From Limnoperna fortunei (lineage: Eukaryota; Mollusca; Bivalvia; Mytilida; Modiolidae): a stretch of DNA of 64,000 nt. Of the stretch, positions 1 through 11,090 are shown piece after piece. A model generated the notes under the pieces. That model was not told the DNA's origin, searched no databases, and worked only from the letters and a program-made list of their open reading frames with translations. How positions within the stretch are numbered: the stretch's first letter is position 1; each line of letters begins with the position of its first letter. A program made the position numbers and the translations under genes. Location: contig OX104117.1 of assembly GCA_944474755.1 (NCBI GenBank), forward strand, positions 62,425,522-62,489,521, read 5' to 3'.

Positions 1-1
1 T

Positions 2-319
2 TATTATAATAATTTTTATAATGTCGTAGACTGGCAACTTTATGCCCTCGCTTGGACTGTTGCTTGTAGAAAAATCTTTACCTATGTACAAGATTATGCA
101 ATTCACGTCTTTCCATATGCGCGCCACCTACCGGTGACATGTTCGGTAACTCTAGTTTACATGGAAGACTGTAGTTTGTATACAAGCCATAACATGAATG
201 TGTCCTATACCTTCAATAAACAATTAATTGGCACCCACGTAGGTGAAACCCCCGTTAAATTAAACGGGGTATTAAAATATTTATCATATATACAAACTTT
301 GCAAACTTTTGTCGAATAA
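2..319 (+). CDS. Unrecognised reading frame entering from the left edge
   Basis: A frame is open from base 2 to a TAA ending at 319, about 105 codons, with no start needed inside the window. It could be a terminal exon. The first internal Met is at 134. The composition (many Tyr, Val and Cys) is more protein-like than the AT-rich surroundings, but I recognise no family. A second cysteine-rich frame (398-637, TTG first codon) follows in the same direction and may be chance. Both stop just before a repeat element at 641. Treat as tentative. Confidence 0.25.
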   Translation, partial: YYNNFYNVVDWQLYALAWTVACRKIFTYVQDYAIHVFPYARHLPVTCSVTLVYMEDCSLYTSHNMNVSYTFNKQLIGTHVGETPVKLNGVLKYLSYIQTLQTFVE

Positions 320-640
320 AAGTGTGCAGTTAAAGACTCTAAAATTTATACACAATAAGTGTTAACAATGAACTGTGGTTAATACGTTTTTAATAAATTG
401 TTAGAAATTTTTTTTCCCACTTTGTGCCCCAAGGAAATTAATTACCTGTTCAGCGGATGCAAGATACTACATACACCTGACTGCCGGTTAAATAAAGGTG
501 GTTTTTATTGTGGTGTCAACAAATATACATGCAATATAAATGACATAAATCTATATAATTTAATTATTAGTACATGTAATTATTATATGTCTCTGATTTG
601 TGTGAGCATGGCTTTCAATACATATACCTATAATTAAACT

Positions 641-2110
641 AGAGGCTCCCAGGAGCCTGTATCGCTCACCTGAACCTGAAACCAAACAACCCTTTTTTTA
701 TCCAGCTTTTCTTTGTTATAAGGAATTGCCCAACACTTCTGCAAAAATCATTAATTTTGACCTTTTAAGGGAAATAACTCCTATAAGGAGGATCTTTTGA
801 TGGTTAGAGGGAGAAGGGAGGTTCACTTCAAATTTGCTGTACCTGTTATACTCTTTTAACTATCAGTCGAAAACTCTCTCGACCACCCCCCCCCCCCTTT
901 TTCATTTTTTCCATTTAATCCAATGTAGCTATGTAGGTAGTCAGGTGTCATGCTTTGCACAATTTTGGTAGAGGACATCCAAAAGATGATGTGTGCAATG
1001 TTTCAAAGCAGTCCTTTCATTGGTTTAAGAGGAGAAGATTTCTTAAAATCAAGTAAAATTGATTAAAAAAATGTTCAAGGAGAATAATTCTTAAACGGTT
1101 TATCAGACAATCTTGACCCTGAAGTCATTTTTGTAGCCCTCATAGAGCAGAACAATTAAGCAATGCTAACTTCTCTAGTTCTAATAATTTTCAAGATTTT
1201 GAGGCAAAAACGTCAAAAATAATCAATTTCGACAATTAAAGGGCAATAACTCCTATAAGGAGTCATCATACAACTTCAACCCAATGGAGTGTTTCGTAGA
1301 GCTTTTGATGCAGATGAAGGCTTGTCTCTGCGGTTTTCCTGTATCTGTTACACTTTTTTAAATATAAGCCAAAAACTGTATTTTACCGTCCCCCCCCCAT
1401 CCTATTTTTAGCCATGATGGCCATGTTGGTTAATCTGCAGACATGGTTGGTGCAAACTTGGTTAAGGACATTTGACAGATGATGTGTACAAAGTTTCAAA
1501 GCAGTACTTTCAGTTGTTTCAGAGGAGAAGATTTTAAAAAATCAATTAAAACTGATTAAAATAAACAGTTCAAGGGGACTAACTCTTAAACGGTTAATCA
1601 GACAATCTTGACCCTTAAGTCATTTTTGTAGCCCTTATAGAGCAGAATAATTAAGCAATGCTAACTTTTTCTGTAATTCTAATAATTTTCAAGATTTTGA
1701 GGCAAAAATAGCAAAAATCATCAATTTTGACAATTAAAGGGCAATAACTCCTACAAGGAGTCATCATACAACTTTGACCCAATGGAGTGTTTTGTAGAGC
1801 TTTAGATGCTGAAGAAGGAAGGTCTCTTCGGTTTTCCTGTATCTGTTATACTTTTTGAACTATAAGCAAAAAACTGTATTTTGACCCCTCTGTTCTATTT
1901 TTAGCCATGGCGGCCATGTTGGTTGGTCTGAGGCCATGATTTGGGCAAACTTGGTAGAGGGCATTTTACTGATGATGTGTGCAAAGTTTCAAAGCAATCC
2001 CTTCAGTGGTTTTGGAGGAGAAGATTTTTGAAGAAAATTTAACGACGACGACGACGGACACCAAGTGATGGCAATAGCTCACATGACCCTTCGGGTCAGG
2101 TGAGCTAAAA
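641..2110 (+). mobile_element. Helitron/Helentron-like non-autonomous element with internal tandem units
   Basis: The left end carries GCTCACCTGA (about 672). The right end carries a near-perfect stem-loop, GCTCACATGACCC-TTCG-GGTCAGGTGAGC, followed by CTAAAAA. Three diverged direct units of about 480 bp lie between the ends (about 742, 1209 and 1699), each with the block AAAGGGCAATAACTCCTA and a later C-rich stretch. The run GACGACGACGACGGACACC precedes the hairpin. A related, much larger element lies at 37466-43838. A 3' hairpin next to a CTRR-type end is typical of Helitrons. No replicase-helicase is encoded. The family assignment is inferred. Confidence 0.65.
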
Positions 2111-2848
2111 ATGTCACACTGAGAAGCCTCCTTTACAGGTGACTGATGTTAATTGGGAAAGGTACACGTGCAATTTGTAATAATTACCATGGGAAAATGT
2201 GTTGCTTGTTTCCGATACGACTTTCCAAGCTATATTTTACCAACCTGTTTTAGGATAAGCATTTTCCAAATTGCAGTCATAAGTTTAGGGAAAAATATCG
2301 AAAATAAAACAGCTTAAGATTATTTCGTTTTTTATTTTGTTGAAGAAAATTATTGCAACCCAGAAAGGTGCATCGTTTTATTGCAGTGATGTAGAGAGAT
2401 GTATTAACACGTGATATTTCAAGTCTATGAAGGAATGCTCCTCCCATCGTGAAGTTTTTCCCGCAATTGACACTGAATACTCGCATTATGCACGTCCTAT
2501 TGTTGTTGAATTTCCAGACAATAAAATTATTTGTCAAATGAAAAATTGTGTGAACCCCAAAATAAAAACTGGAACGTCACAATAGTGAGGTCAAAATATG
2601 TTGCAAAACATTGTTTTATGGTTTCAAATGCATTGGAAATAAGTATTTTTCACTGAAAGTTAGTGGTAAGCGTCAAAATGCAAGTAGTATACCACCCCAA
2701 AATATATAGTTCATGGAATTTGGGAATCAGCAAATTGTCATGCTGCTAGTCAGAGTACAGGGTAGAAAACCCAAAACATACGACAAAAACTACATATGTT
2801 ACATCCGATCAAACGTTGCCAGAGGTCTAACCATCTTGCTCCAAAGCA
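2111..2848. other. Intergenic or intronic stretch without recognisable features
   Basis: AT-rich sequence with no convincing exon on either strand. If MRM2 is intact this lies inside its first intron. I looked here for the downstream FtsJ motifs on the minus strand and did not find them. Confidence 0.4.
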
Positions 2849-3898
2849 ACCACAAGGAATTCGAGTCAAAACGCCCCCAACCAAAACGCCCCCATTTTCC
2901 AAAACGCCCCCACCAAAACGCTCCAAATTAAAAAAATTCAAATTAGAAAGAAAAAACACTAAGTTAAATTGAATAATTTTATTGAGCATAAGAATATAAA
3001 ATTACAAAGAATGTACAGTTCAAATTATTTTGTGCAAGCATTACCGAAAGAGATAATAGTCAGTAGGAGAATATACATGTATAGTATACAAAATATATAC
3101 ATTTATGACAGCAAGAGAATATTAAGATATAGCAGAATACAAAATATATACATTCTTGATATTAAGAAATTATTTACATATAGCAGAATACAAATATATA
3201 CATTAATAGTAAGAAAACATTCACATATAGCAGACGACCAAATATATACATTCATGAAGTAAGAAACGATCGTTAGAAAATATTTAAGCATAGCAGAATA
3301 CAAATCAATATGAAAATATCAAAATGTTTTAATTGTCTGCAGGGGAATTTATCCTCGCAATGCGGGTCAAAAGTCTACTTGTGGACAGCTGGTGAGTTCT
3401 ATACATTTCCCACAACGAAAATATCTCTGCCTGTGAAGTTCTAACAGCTGTAACAGATTCTACTCTGTTATTGTCTTATTTATATTCCAGTATAACGTGA
3501 GTAAAACACAATCTGTTATGCTTATATTATTTTATAGATGCATACCGTTGTGTTAATTATCATCAAAGCAATGATCTACCTGATTAAGTAACCTTTTTGT
3601 TTTGTTGATGAGCAATCAGTGTTCTTCGTAATGAAACACAGAACAAAAATACAAACAATGCCTCTTTGAGGTTACAAGCTTGAATGCTTGTTTAAATTAC
3701 ATTATGAAGATATTTGATTAATCTCGGAATCTGATATTTACTATTATAATGTTTATTCACAAATTTATATATCGAATTTGTCTTCTTTAAACAAAAGCGG
3801 AAAACGGGGGCGTTTTGGTGGGTGCATTTTGGAAAACGGGGGCGTTTTGGTTGGGGGCGTTTTGACAATGGGGCGTTTTGACCTGCACCCACCACAAG
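2849..3898. mobile_element. MITE-like element with 8-bp target duplication ACCACAAG
   Basis: ACCACAAG occurs at 2849-2856 and 3891-3898 and bounds a 1034-bp element (2857-3890). Both ends carry arrays of the motif AAAACGCCCCC in inverted orientation: about five copies near 2876-2925 and five near 3800-3880. The termini (GAATTCGAGTCAAAACG and, reverse-complemented, GGGTGCAGGTCAAAACG) match imperfectly. The middle is an AT-rich run of diverged units with TATACATT. It has no coding capacity. An 8-bp duplication fits hAT, P or KDZ superfamilies. It sits 54 bp downstream of the MRM2 exon 1 donor, so in that intron. Confidence 0.8.
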
Positions 3899-3943
3899 TC
3901 AGCACATCTGTCATAAAATTAGAAAAAAAAACATGCCGTGTAC

Positions 3944-4205
3944 CTTCTCCTTTGGCATTTATTCTTGGAATAATTACTTGGATCCATGATCCAGGTGCAC
4001 ATCCACAGTCGATAACAACTTTACCAGGTGTTAATAACTTGTGTTTGTCGTCGATCTCAATCAACTTGAACGCACTTCTACATCTCCAGTCCTCTTCGCG
4101 AGCTTTTTTAACATATGGATCTCTAGCCTGCCTATCTAGCCAAAGTTTTGAACTAGGCTTATGTTTGCTATAGTGCCTTTTAAGCAACATGTGCAAACGA
4201 TTCAT
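3944..4205 (-). CDS. MRM2: rRNA methyltransferase 2, mitochondrial (FtsJ/RlmE family), first coding exon only
   Basis: MRM2 2'-O-methylates a uridine of the mitochondrial large-subunit rRNA using S-adenosylmethionine. The ATG is at 4205 and the exon ends at 3944 before a GT donor (AAG|GTACAC), giving 87 codons plus one base. Residues 1-20 are basic and fit a mitochondrial leader. Residues 40-50 contain RCRSAFKLIEI with the first catalytic Lys (K47) of the family K-D-K-E set. Residues 63-74 contain the SAM-binding motif VVIDCGCAPGSW. The remaining exons (the later K, D and E residues) were not found between 1 and 3900, so they lie beyond the left edge or the copy is broken. A MITE fills the start of intron 1. 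Confidence 0.8.
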
Positions 4206-4640
4206 ATTGGAAAAAAAACACGTGAATTGTATTTGTTTACATCCAAAAATTGACGAACAGGGTTTATCAGTTAAAGGCTCGACTAGGAACCATGCTTTAC
4301 TGAGACCTTGTCCAACAGAAATATTTTATACAGAAGGGGGTTTACTTTATTTATATTTATTTAAATTTAATATTTATTTCAATTAGGATAAAACACACTG
4401 TATTAAAAAAAATAATGTCCAGTTACAAAATAAGAAAACTTTTTCGTAATTTATAGTTTTGACTCATAAGATTGATATATATCTGAACAAAATCTATAAA
4501 TGTACACACCAGAAATATATAAATCTAGTTAGTTATTTCAGTCCCAGGTTTTTGTTTGAATATCTGTGCATTGTGGTAATGTATTCAACCAATATTTAAG
4601 AGTGTTTATGAAATCTTATAGAAATATCGACACTAACAAT
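4206..4640. other. Upstream region of MRM2, no feature resolved
   Basis: This AT-rich stretch should contain the MRM2 promoter (transcription leftwards). No TATA box, CRE or E-box stands out near the ATG. Confidence 0.3.
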
Positions 4641-5357
4641 TTTACGGAGATTCCATGCCAGATTAATTGCCGAATCCCAATTTGGCGACTTCCAATTTGC
4701 CGATTCCCAAATTGCCGAATAAATCAAATTTATGCTAAAATATTTTTTAATAAGGAATAACTTTCAAATTAGTTTTTCCCATTTGAATGTAAGTTAATTA
4801 ATAATCAGGTAATTATATCTATTTTAAATTTCAGTAATTATTGTTCGGCAAAATAACAATTAAAATTGGTTACCGATAGTTAAAACAAACATTGATTGGG
4901 TAACAGAAAACACAACCTTATATTTTGTTTTCGCAACACAAGTTACTGTTCTGAATTTAAAGACTAACTGGAGTAAAGACTAACTGGAGTATAATGCAAG
5001 GCGAATCACAGATCAAATAAATCAATTATTAACCTTTAATTTAACAAAAATAAATATTTGCTTTGTTATTCCTCCAGTGCTTAATGCAAATTAATAAAAT
5101 TATAGGTTTATCTATTGTTTATTTTATTATTTAAATGATTACGTACATACGAAACACTACAAAAATCTTCATGAAACTAATTTAATAAAATTCACATTTT
5201 AGCAAACAACTTCTCCGACAAAACATGTTTTCTAAAATCATTAATAATATATAGTCTAACTTTTGATTGTCGGCGATTTGGGAATCGGCTAACTGGACTC
5301 GGCAAAATGGGATTCGGCAATTTGGGAATCGGCCGTCTGGGATGCTACCTTTACGGA
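4641..5357. mobile_element. MITE-like element with 8-bp target duplication TTTACGGA
   Basis: TTTACGGA at 4641-4648 and 5350-5357 flanks a 701-bp element. The ends form imperfect inverted repeats: GATTCCATGCCAGA at the left, and GGTAGCATCCCAGA when the right end is reverse-complemented. Just inside each end lie 3-4 copies of a motif close to CCGATTCCCAAATTG, inverted between the two sides. The core is AT-rich and noncoding. It shares its layout, but not its sequence, with the elements at 2849-3898, 7913-9359 and 8139-8800. Confidence 0.82.
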
Positions 5358-5593
5358 TAAGGGACCTACAGTTTCTTATTAAGGCTAGGGAAGGGTCTTT
5401 TTGCTTTGAATGGCATTAATCCTTGAAGTAACTTTAATACCCCGGTTTCACTGACCTTGATATTGCCCGTGGATGGAGTAGAGCTCTTCTCCATGTCAAT
5501 TAGAGATGTAGTTTCTTCGCTGGTATATACAGACTGGAATTGTTGGTTTAGGATGCTGGGTTTGGTTGGAGTGTCACTGTGTAATAATCCATC

Positions 5594-6362
5594 TTAGTCT
5601 TTTGATTTGACAATTACTGAAGGCTCTTGGTGAATGACCAAAATCTGCGGGGGCTCTCTGTGCTGAATATATCTTCCATAAAGTTTGAGGGGTAGATGTT
5701 TGTATCGCTTCCAGTATTTGTTGTTCTTTGTTTTCTTTGGCTTCGTGTAGGCTCGCTGTTTGCGATTACTTAGCTTTCGCAGGTCAGTGTTCATCCAAAG
5801 ATGACTGTGTCTCGGTTTGGTCTGCGTTGTTGGTACTTTTCTCTTCATTACTTCCATGATAATTTCTTTAAACGTGTTCCATAGGTTGTTTACATGATCA
5901 GAGTTGCTTTCTTTAAAGTCTTTAAAGAGATTCTCTGTAATGTCTTTGTTGATCAATGTTAGATATTTTCCAAAGGTTGATTTTGAGCTACGTTTGTTGC
6001 TAGGTCTACCGGAACAATATCATGGTCACTGTTTCCAATATATAGGAGGTAATGTTTTGCATCGTTCTTGGTAGCCTGGATGTGATGTGAACAGTATAGG
6101 TCTAATGTATTGTCTGGTCGCAGATCTGATAGTTGTTGTAAGCTCAGGTCTGCAGAAATTCTGATGTTTGGTTGACGTTGGATGGAACTTGGTTTCCAGC
6201 CATATTGTAGGTGGCCCAGTCTATGTCTGGTAGATTCATGTCTCCTCCCAGTATAAATATGCCGCTCTTATTCTTGTTTCTTTCGTTTTTTATCTCGGAA
6301 ACAATAGTGTCTATGTAGTTTTGGTCTTGTCTTCCTGGTCTGTAAAGACACCAAATTACCAT
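5594..6362 (-). pseudogene. Decayed non-LTR retrotransposon ORF2 fragment (endonuclease and following linker)
   Basis: Minus-strand pieces in shifted frames read as a LINE apurinic-type endonuclease. 6362-6144 contains GGDMNLPDIDW (metal-binding and catalytic block). About 6130-5960 contains LRPDNTLDLY and then GNSDHDIV (the SDH motif). 5956-5594 is the basic linker that normally precedes the reverse transcriptase (WMNTDLRKLSNRKQRAY). Frameshifts and stops separate the pieces and the RT domain is missing, so it is inactive. This is the endonuclease class seen in jockey/CR1/RTE-like LINEs. Confidence 0.75.
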
Positions 6363-7912
6363 TTTCTTCTTAGGGCTACCTGTGATTAATTAATGTTTAG
6401 CTGGAGAAACTATGTGTGAGGCCTAAGTCCCTAATTCTACAGACTTTCATCGATATTTGCTTTAAAATGAACATAAACCATAAAGTATCTTATTGAATAC
6501 CTTGAAATATTAAAGTGTCCATATGTCGAATTAGGAATACACGCATCATAATTTCAAGGTTTAATATTCGTCTGAATCAGAGTGTATTTCGTTTTGGTAA
6601 GGTTCCCCGCTGTTTTTGTCCGTAATACAAACGAATAAAAACCCCCGAGCTAATGTTGGCTCACAAAAATCGAAAAATTTAAAATGAAAATAATTTCAAA
6701 ATTTTAATTGTTCAAAATTTATTTAAAAAAATTAATAAAAAATAAGTTAATTTTAATTTAAAAATCTGTATTAAAAAAATTAAAATGTAGATGCTACACG
6801 GATACACACTGGAAATCCACATGAATCTTATATGCATACATGCTGTAGAATTATGGTTCTCTGTGCCGTGGTTCTTAGCGAGCCTTAGGATGATAGTGAT
6901 TCATTTTTCGGAGAAATGTACTAATTTAAGTTTTCTCTCCGGAAACACAATGTACACAAGGTCAGCATAACGAACATAATCAATAAAATTAAAAATCCAT
7001 CTATACTAAACAAATGTTTAATTAATGTATCATGACATCTTCTTAATGTATTTTCAAATTTTCTTGTGTTTTTTTTAATAAATTTGTGGATCGGGATCAA
7101 TTGCTTAATAATAGAATCATCTTCATATGTACAGTGTTCCAGGACTTGGAATCGGATTATCTAACTTTGGTTAAGATGGCCGACTATCCCACTAGACCGT
7201 GGTTTTTGTTAAATTTTGATGTAAAAGTTAAATTTACATGTGGTACGGAAAGTAATTTAGCCAAAACATGGATTAAAATGTAGGACTATATTTCGGAAAT
7301 TCATGTACATATTTATTTTTCGAAACAAGGTAAGGATATTTATCATATTTTGATATAAAAGTGGGTAACCCATTTAAAGTAAATTACTGGTAATCGGCAT
7401 ATGAAATCTAACAGTGTAAACATTTTAATTTTTATGTTTTAAAGAAATATTCCAGATTGCTCGTTGAAATAAACAAAAAAATAACCGATATATATAATTT
7501 ATTTAAAATTTTATATTATTTTATAATTTGTGACCTTTTACGATGTTTAATGTATGCAAAATATGTCGTCATTGTTTGTTTACAAACAACATCGATGCAT
7601 TACATGGTCTGGCAGGAAAATCGCATTGAATGAAAAACAATAAGTGAACACTAAAGACAAGCAACATCACATTGAAGAAAAAAGGTGGGGGGTTGGGGGG
7701 GGGGGGGGGGGTACATGTATATGATTTTAATATATCCCCTGTTATGCCATAGCCTCTCAATACTGCAGGTGTCTACTTTGTTGTCATCTCAGAGTTGTGA
7801 GTAACAACAATTACTATTGATGCTTATAAACTAGTTGTCAATTTTTTAACCACCTGTTGTATAGTTCTAATAAATCTAGCCTTCATGTATTTTATTAAAA
7901 AAACATAGATAT
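6363..7912. other. AT-rich spacer
   Basis: No gene is recognised. The stretch is mostly low-complexity A/T with a G homopolymer of about 19 bases near 7692-7711. Short frames here have no protein-like composition. Confidence 0.4.
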
Positions 7913-9359
7913 GCTACTACAAATATATAACGAGTTGCCCCACATTTAAAAACGATTCGCCCTACTCAATAACGACTCGACCCACATATGTAAAATATAA
8001 TAAGTTTGTATATTTAATATTTGCATATATTTCATTGCTAGGTGTTTTAATTGGCGGTGGATCTCTTGAGATTTAAGTGATGTTCTAATTATGGAAATTA
8101 TAATTGACGTACTAAAGGACAAGTAGTCCAACACCGATGCCATAGAGGTGTCTTCTGGCTATTCCAACATTTTAAAATTACCTATTCTGGCTATTCCAAC
8201 ATGCTCAGAACAATAGATGTTGTTATTGTGTAATGTGATGTTTTAGTAATTAGTCAATAATTAATTTTCCAGGTAAATTTTTTAAAATGTAATTTTATCT
8301 GGTAATTTTATCTGCGTGTACTTTACTGCAAAGCGTGTTCTCAAGAAAAGCAAAAACAGGGAGCTCAAAAACAGACTTGCTACTTTGAAGACACGTTTTT
8401 AAAGTAATGAGATGACACTAGTAGAGTATGCTGATGCTGCATCACATTTACTACATATTGATTGACATGTTATGACTTTACAATTCTGTATACATGTTGT
8501 GTGCTATTTATTTTATTTTGTTTAGTACTAATGCAAACAAATATATTTTCCTTCTTTAAATGTATCTTTTCTTTCACTTCCAACACATGCAAATAAATAT
8601 ATTTTCCTTCTTTAAATGTATTTTCTTTTTCAATTCCAACACATTTTACCTGTAATTTGGCTAATAAAATAAAATAAGATGTTTTTGCAGTATACACAAA
8701 CATAATTCCTTGTTTATATTCTGGCTACTCCAACATGAATTTTTAACATTTTACCTTTAAAATTTAAAATGTTGGAATAGCCAGAATAAACCGCCATAGA
8801 TGCCTACTTTGCCTATATTGAAAGAACCTGATTGACTGCGAAGGTGGTATAACAGACTGAAAAGGACGGCAAGAAAAAGGCAATCTCACCTTCTATCTTC
8901 TTATGACGTTACTATTTCAAGAGGCCAGAAACGTACAGTAACAGTGCAAACTTGTAAACGGAAAGAAACTTAGACGTTACCAGACTGAACAGACCAGACA
9001 GGTACAGGGACGCCTAATCGCCAATCAAACATTCAAATAATTTAAAATTATCTGAAACTGTTAATACTATCAAAAATTAATCATGATTGTAAACAGTCAA
9101 ACATTAAATTATAATTATCATAATTAATTAAAGAAGTGAACACGAGTTCACTTTAATCTCAAGAGATCCACCGCTAGTTAAAACACTAGCAGTAAAATAT
9201 ATCATGCAAAAATAAAAATTTATACTATAAATTTAATTAAATATATTTTTAAAATATAAAATTTATAAATTTATATATTTTACAAATGTGGGATGAGTCG
9301 TTATTGAGTGGGGCGAATCATTATGAAATGTGGGGCGAGTCGTTCCGATACCGCTACTA
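7913..9359. mobile_element. Long-TIR MITE with GCTACTA target duplication, hosting a second MITE
   Basis: GCTACTA at 7913-7919 and 9353-9359 bounds a 1433-bp element. Its ends are inverted repeats about 150-190 bp long: 7927-8077 pairs with 9155-9345, including the inner block AGATCCACCGC. The outer 65 bp of each side carry three copies of a motif like AACGACTCGCCCCAC. It is noncoding. The duplication is 7 perfect bases, or 8 with one mismatch. The element at 8139-8800 inserted into it later. Confidence 0.75.
8139..8800. mobile_element. Nested MITE with 8-bp target duplication GCCATAGA
   Basis: GCCATAGA at 8139-8146 and 8793-8800 flanks a 646-bp element. The termini are GGTGTCTTCTGGCTATTCC and, reverse-complemented, GGTTTATTCTGGCTATTCC, followed by AACATTTTAAA on both sides. 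A subterminal copy of CTGGCTATTCCAACATG lies near 8187, and CTGGCTACTCCAACATG lies near 8722. It contains two copies of a 60-bp AT-rich repeat (about 8535-8640) and no coding region. It lies wholly inside the 7913-9359 element. Confidence 0.82.
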
Positions 9360-9970
9360 ATGTACATGTAATACATGTACCAGCATGAAACTTCTTGTCA
9401 GAAAGTTGGGTTTCATTCATGTTTGGGAGAATATTTTACAAACTTTTAAACATATTTATGTGTTTTCTAGAGGAAGATGAAGGAAACAAAACTACTGGAC
9501 AGCTAATTTTCATTAGCTCCTGGATAAGTAGACTATATGAAGATGAAAAAAAGGTTAATACCAATTAATTATGGACTTTACATCGGTTTATAAATTAATA
9601 CAAATTCTGTTAATGGATATTTAAAAGCACATGTTTTCAACTTAGTAAAACTACAATTTGTTATTAAGTAAATAGTCTTTTTCTAGAGCATTGATGTAAT
9701 AAACAGGTATCTGGACATTTTGGCCATACACATGTAGGTCCAATTGGCCATACTTTATTTATAGTGTTTATTTATATATATATATTTATTTAGTGTTGTA
9801 GTATTTATAGTATTTCAATTCGATCAAGCCAAGGGCATTAGGTTTTTGGTGTAGGATGTAAAAAACCCTCCAATCAATTTATAGTATTACAATTGCATAT
9901 CGTAATAAGCATCATTAGAATATGTTTCTGTTATATATTTATATTTATTTATTTAGTTACCATCTTTTTG
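9360..9970. other. Spacer without recognised features
   Basis: AT-rich sequence with short TATATATTTATT runs near 9775-9795 and 9935-9955. I see no exon. Confidence 0.35.
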
Positions 9971-9971
9971 C

Positions 9972-10165
9972 GGGTTCGATTCTCACTGCATGCAGGGTGT
10001 ACTCGACTCCAATCTTAATTGACAAGGATTGCCAGGTTTCCTAACACAGGTCGGGGGTTTTCTCCGGGTACTCCGGCTTCCTCTCCCAATAAAAACTGGA
10101 CGCCATGATATACATGTAGCTGGAAAATTGCTTAAAGTGGCATTAAACACCATCAAACACAAACA
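9972..10165 (+). mobile_element. 5'-truncated tRNA-derived SINE
   Basis: It begins in the tRNA B-box region (GGTTCGATTCTCACTGCA). The conserved body follows: AATCTTAATTGACAAGGATT, TCGGGGGTTTTCTCCGGGTA and AAAACTGGACGCCATGATAT, ending in a CAAACACAAACAA tail. The same body occurs at 28548-28790, 39185-39335 and 56637-56894. Confidence 0.8.
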
Positions 10166-10581
10166 ATCTTTTTGGCATCTTGTGACTTGTGAGGATGTAT
10201 ATGTAGTAAAACTTACCTTTATTTTCAATATTGAATACAAAATTTAGAAATAATTAATTTATTAGGGACATGTAGATTCAATATGATACATTTATACTGA
10301 CAGCTTCATAACATGTGCAATCTTAATCACCACCCGCATCTCACAGTTCATATGAACTAGTACTTGTATAACTACACGAAACAGAAGATAATTTTCAGTA
10401 CTTTTTGTGTATGCATCATTTTTGTGTCACAATAAACTTGACTGCATCTTTTTGGCATCCCTTAAAATGTATAATAAAGAACTTACATTATATTATATGA
10501 AACCATATAGCTTGCGTTGGTCATTCTTACACTGTTAAAATTAAAATAGTTCTATGACGTCATTGCTGGTTTTAAGGTTTA

Positions 10582-11090
10582 AAGTTTTCAATCTAAATAA
10601 AGACTGAAAATGGCAAATAATGTACACAAAAAGAAAAAACATTTAGCAAGAGCAAACAAAACATACTGCAATAGCAGAAAATGTCTGAATAAAGACTGGG
10701 ATGTGGCAAAGAATTATATAACAAGGCAAATCTTTCAATCTTAATAAAGACTGAAAAAGGCAAAAAAATGGCAACAAATGTACACAAAAAGCAAAGACAT
10801 TTGTAAGGGCAAACAAAATTTACTGCAATAGCAAAAAATGAAATCAGTCGGAATAAAGTCTGGGATGTGGCCAGGAATTATACAACAAGGCTAATCTTTC
10901 AATCTTAATAAAGACTGAAAATGGCAAAAAATGGCAACAAATGTACACAAAAAGCAAAAACATATTGCAAGGGCAAACAAAATATACTGCAGCAGCAGTA
11001 ATATAAATCAGTCTGAATAAAGACTGGGATGTGGCAAAGAATCACACAAAAGCAAAGTTTTCAATCTTAATAAAGACTGAAAATGGCCAA
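10582..11090. repeat. Tandem repeat, about 3.3 units of 147-164 bp
   Basis: Units start with TTTCAATCTTAATAAAGACTG near 10586, 10733, 10897 and 11058. Each contains a second AATAAAGACTGGGATGTGGC about 100 bp later. Copies are about 85-90 percent alike by eye. The last partial unit overlaps the 3' end of the minus-strand gene fragment at 11008-11852, so the repeat may derive from its tail. Confidence 0.75.
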
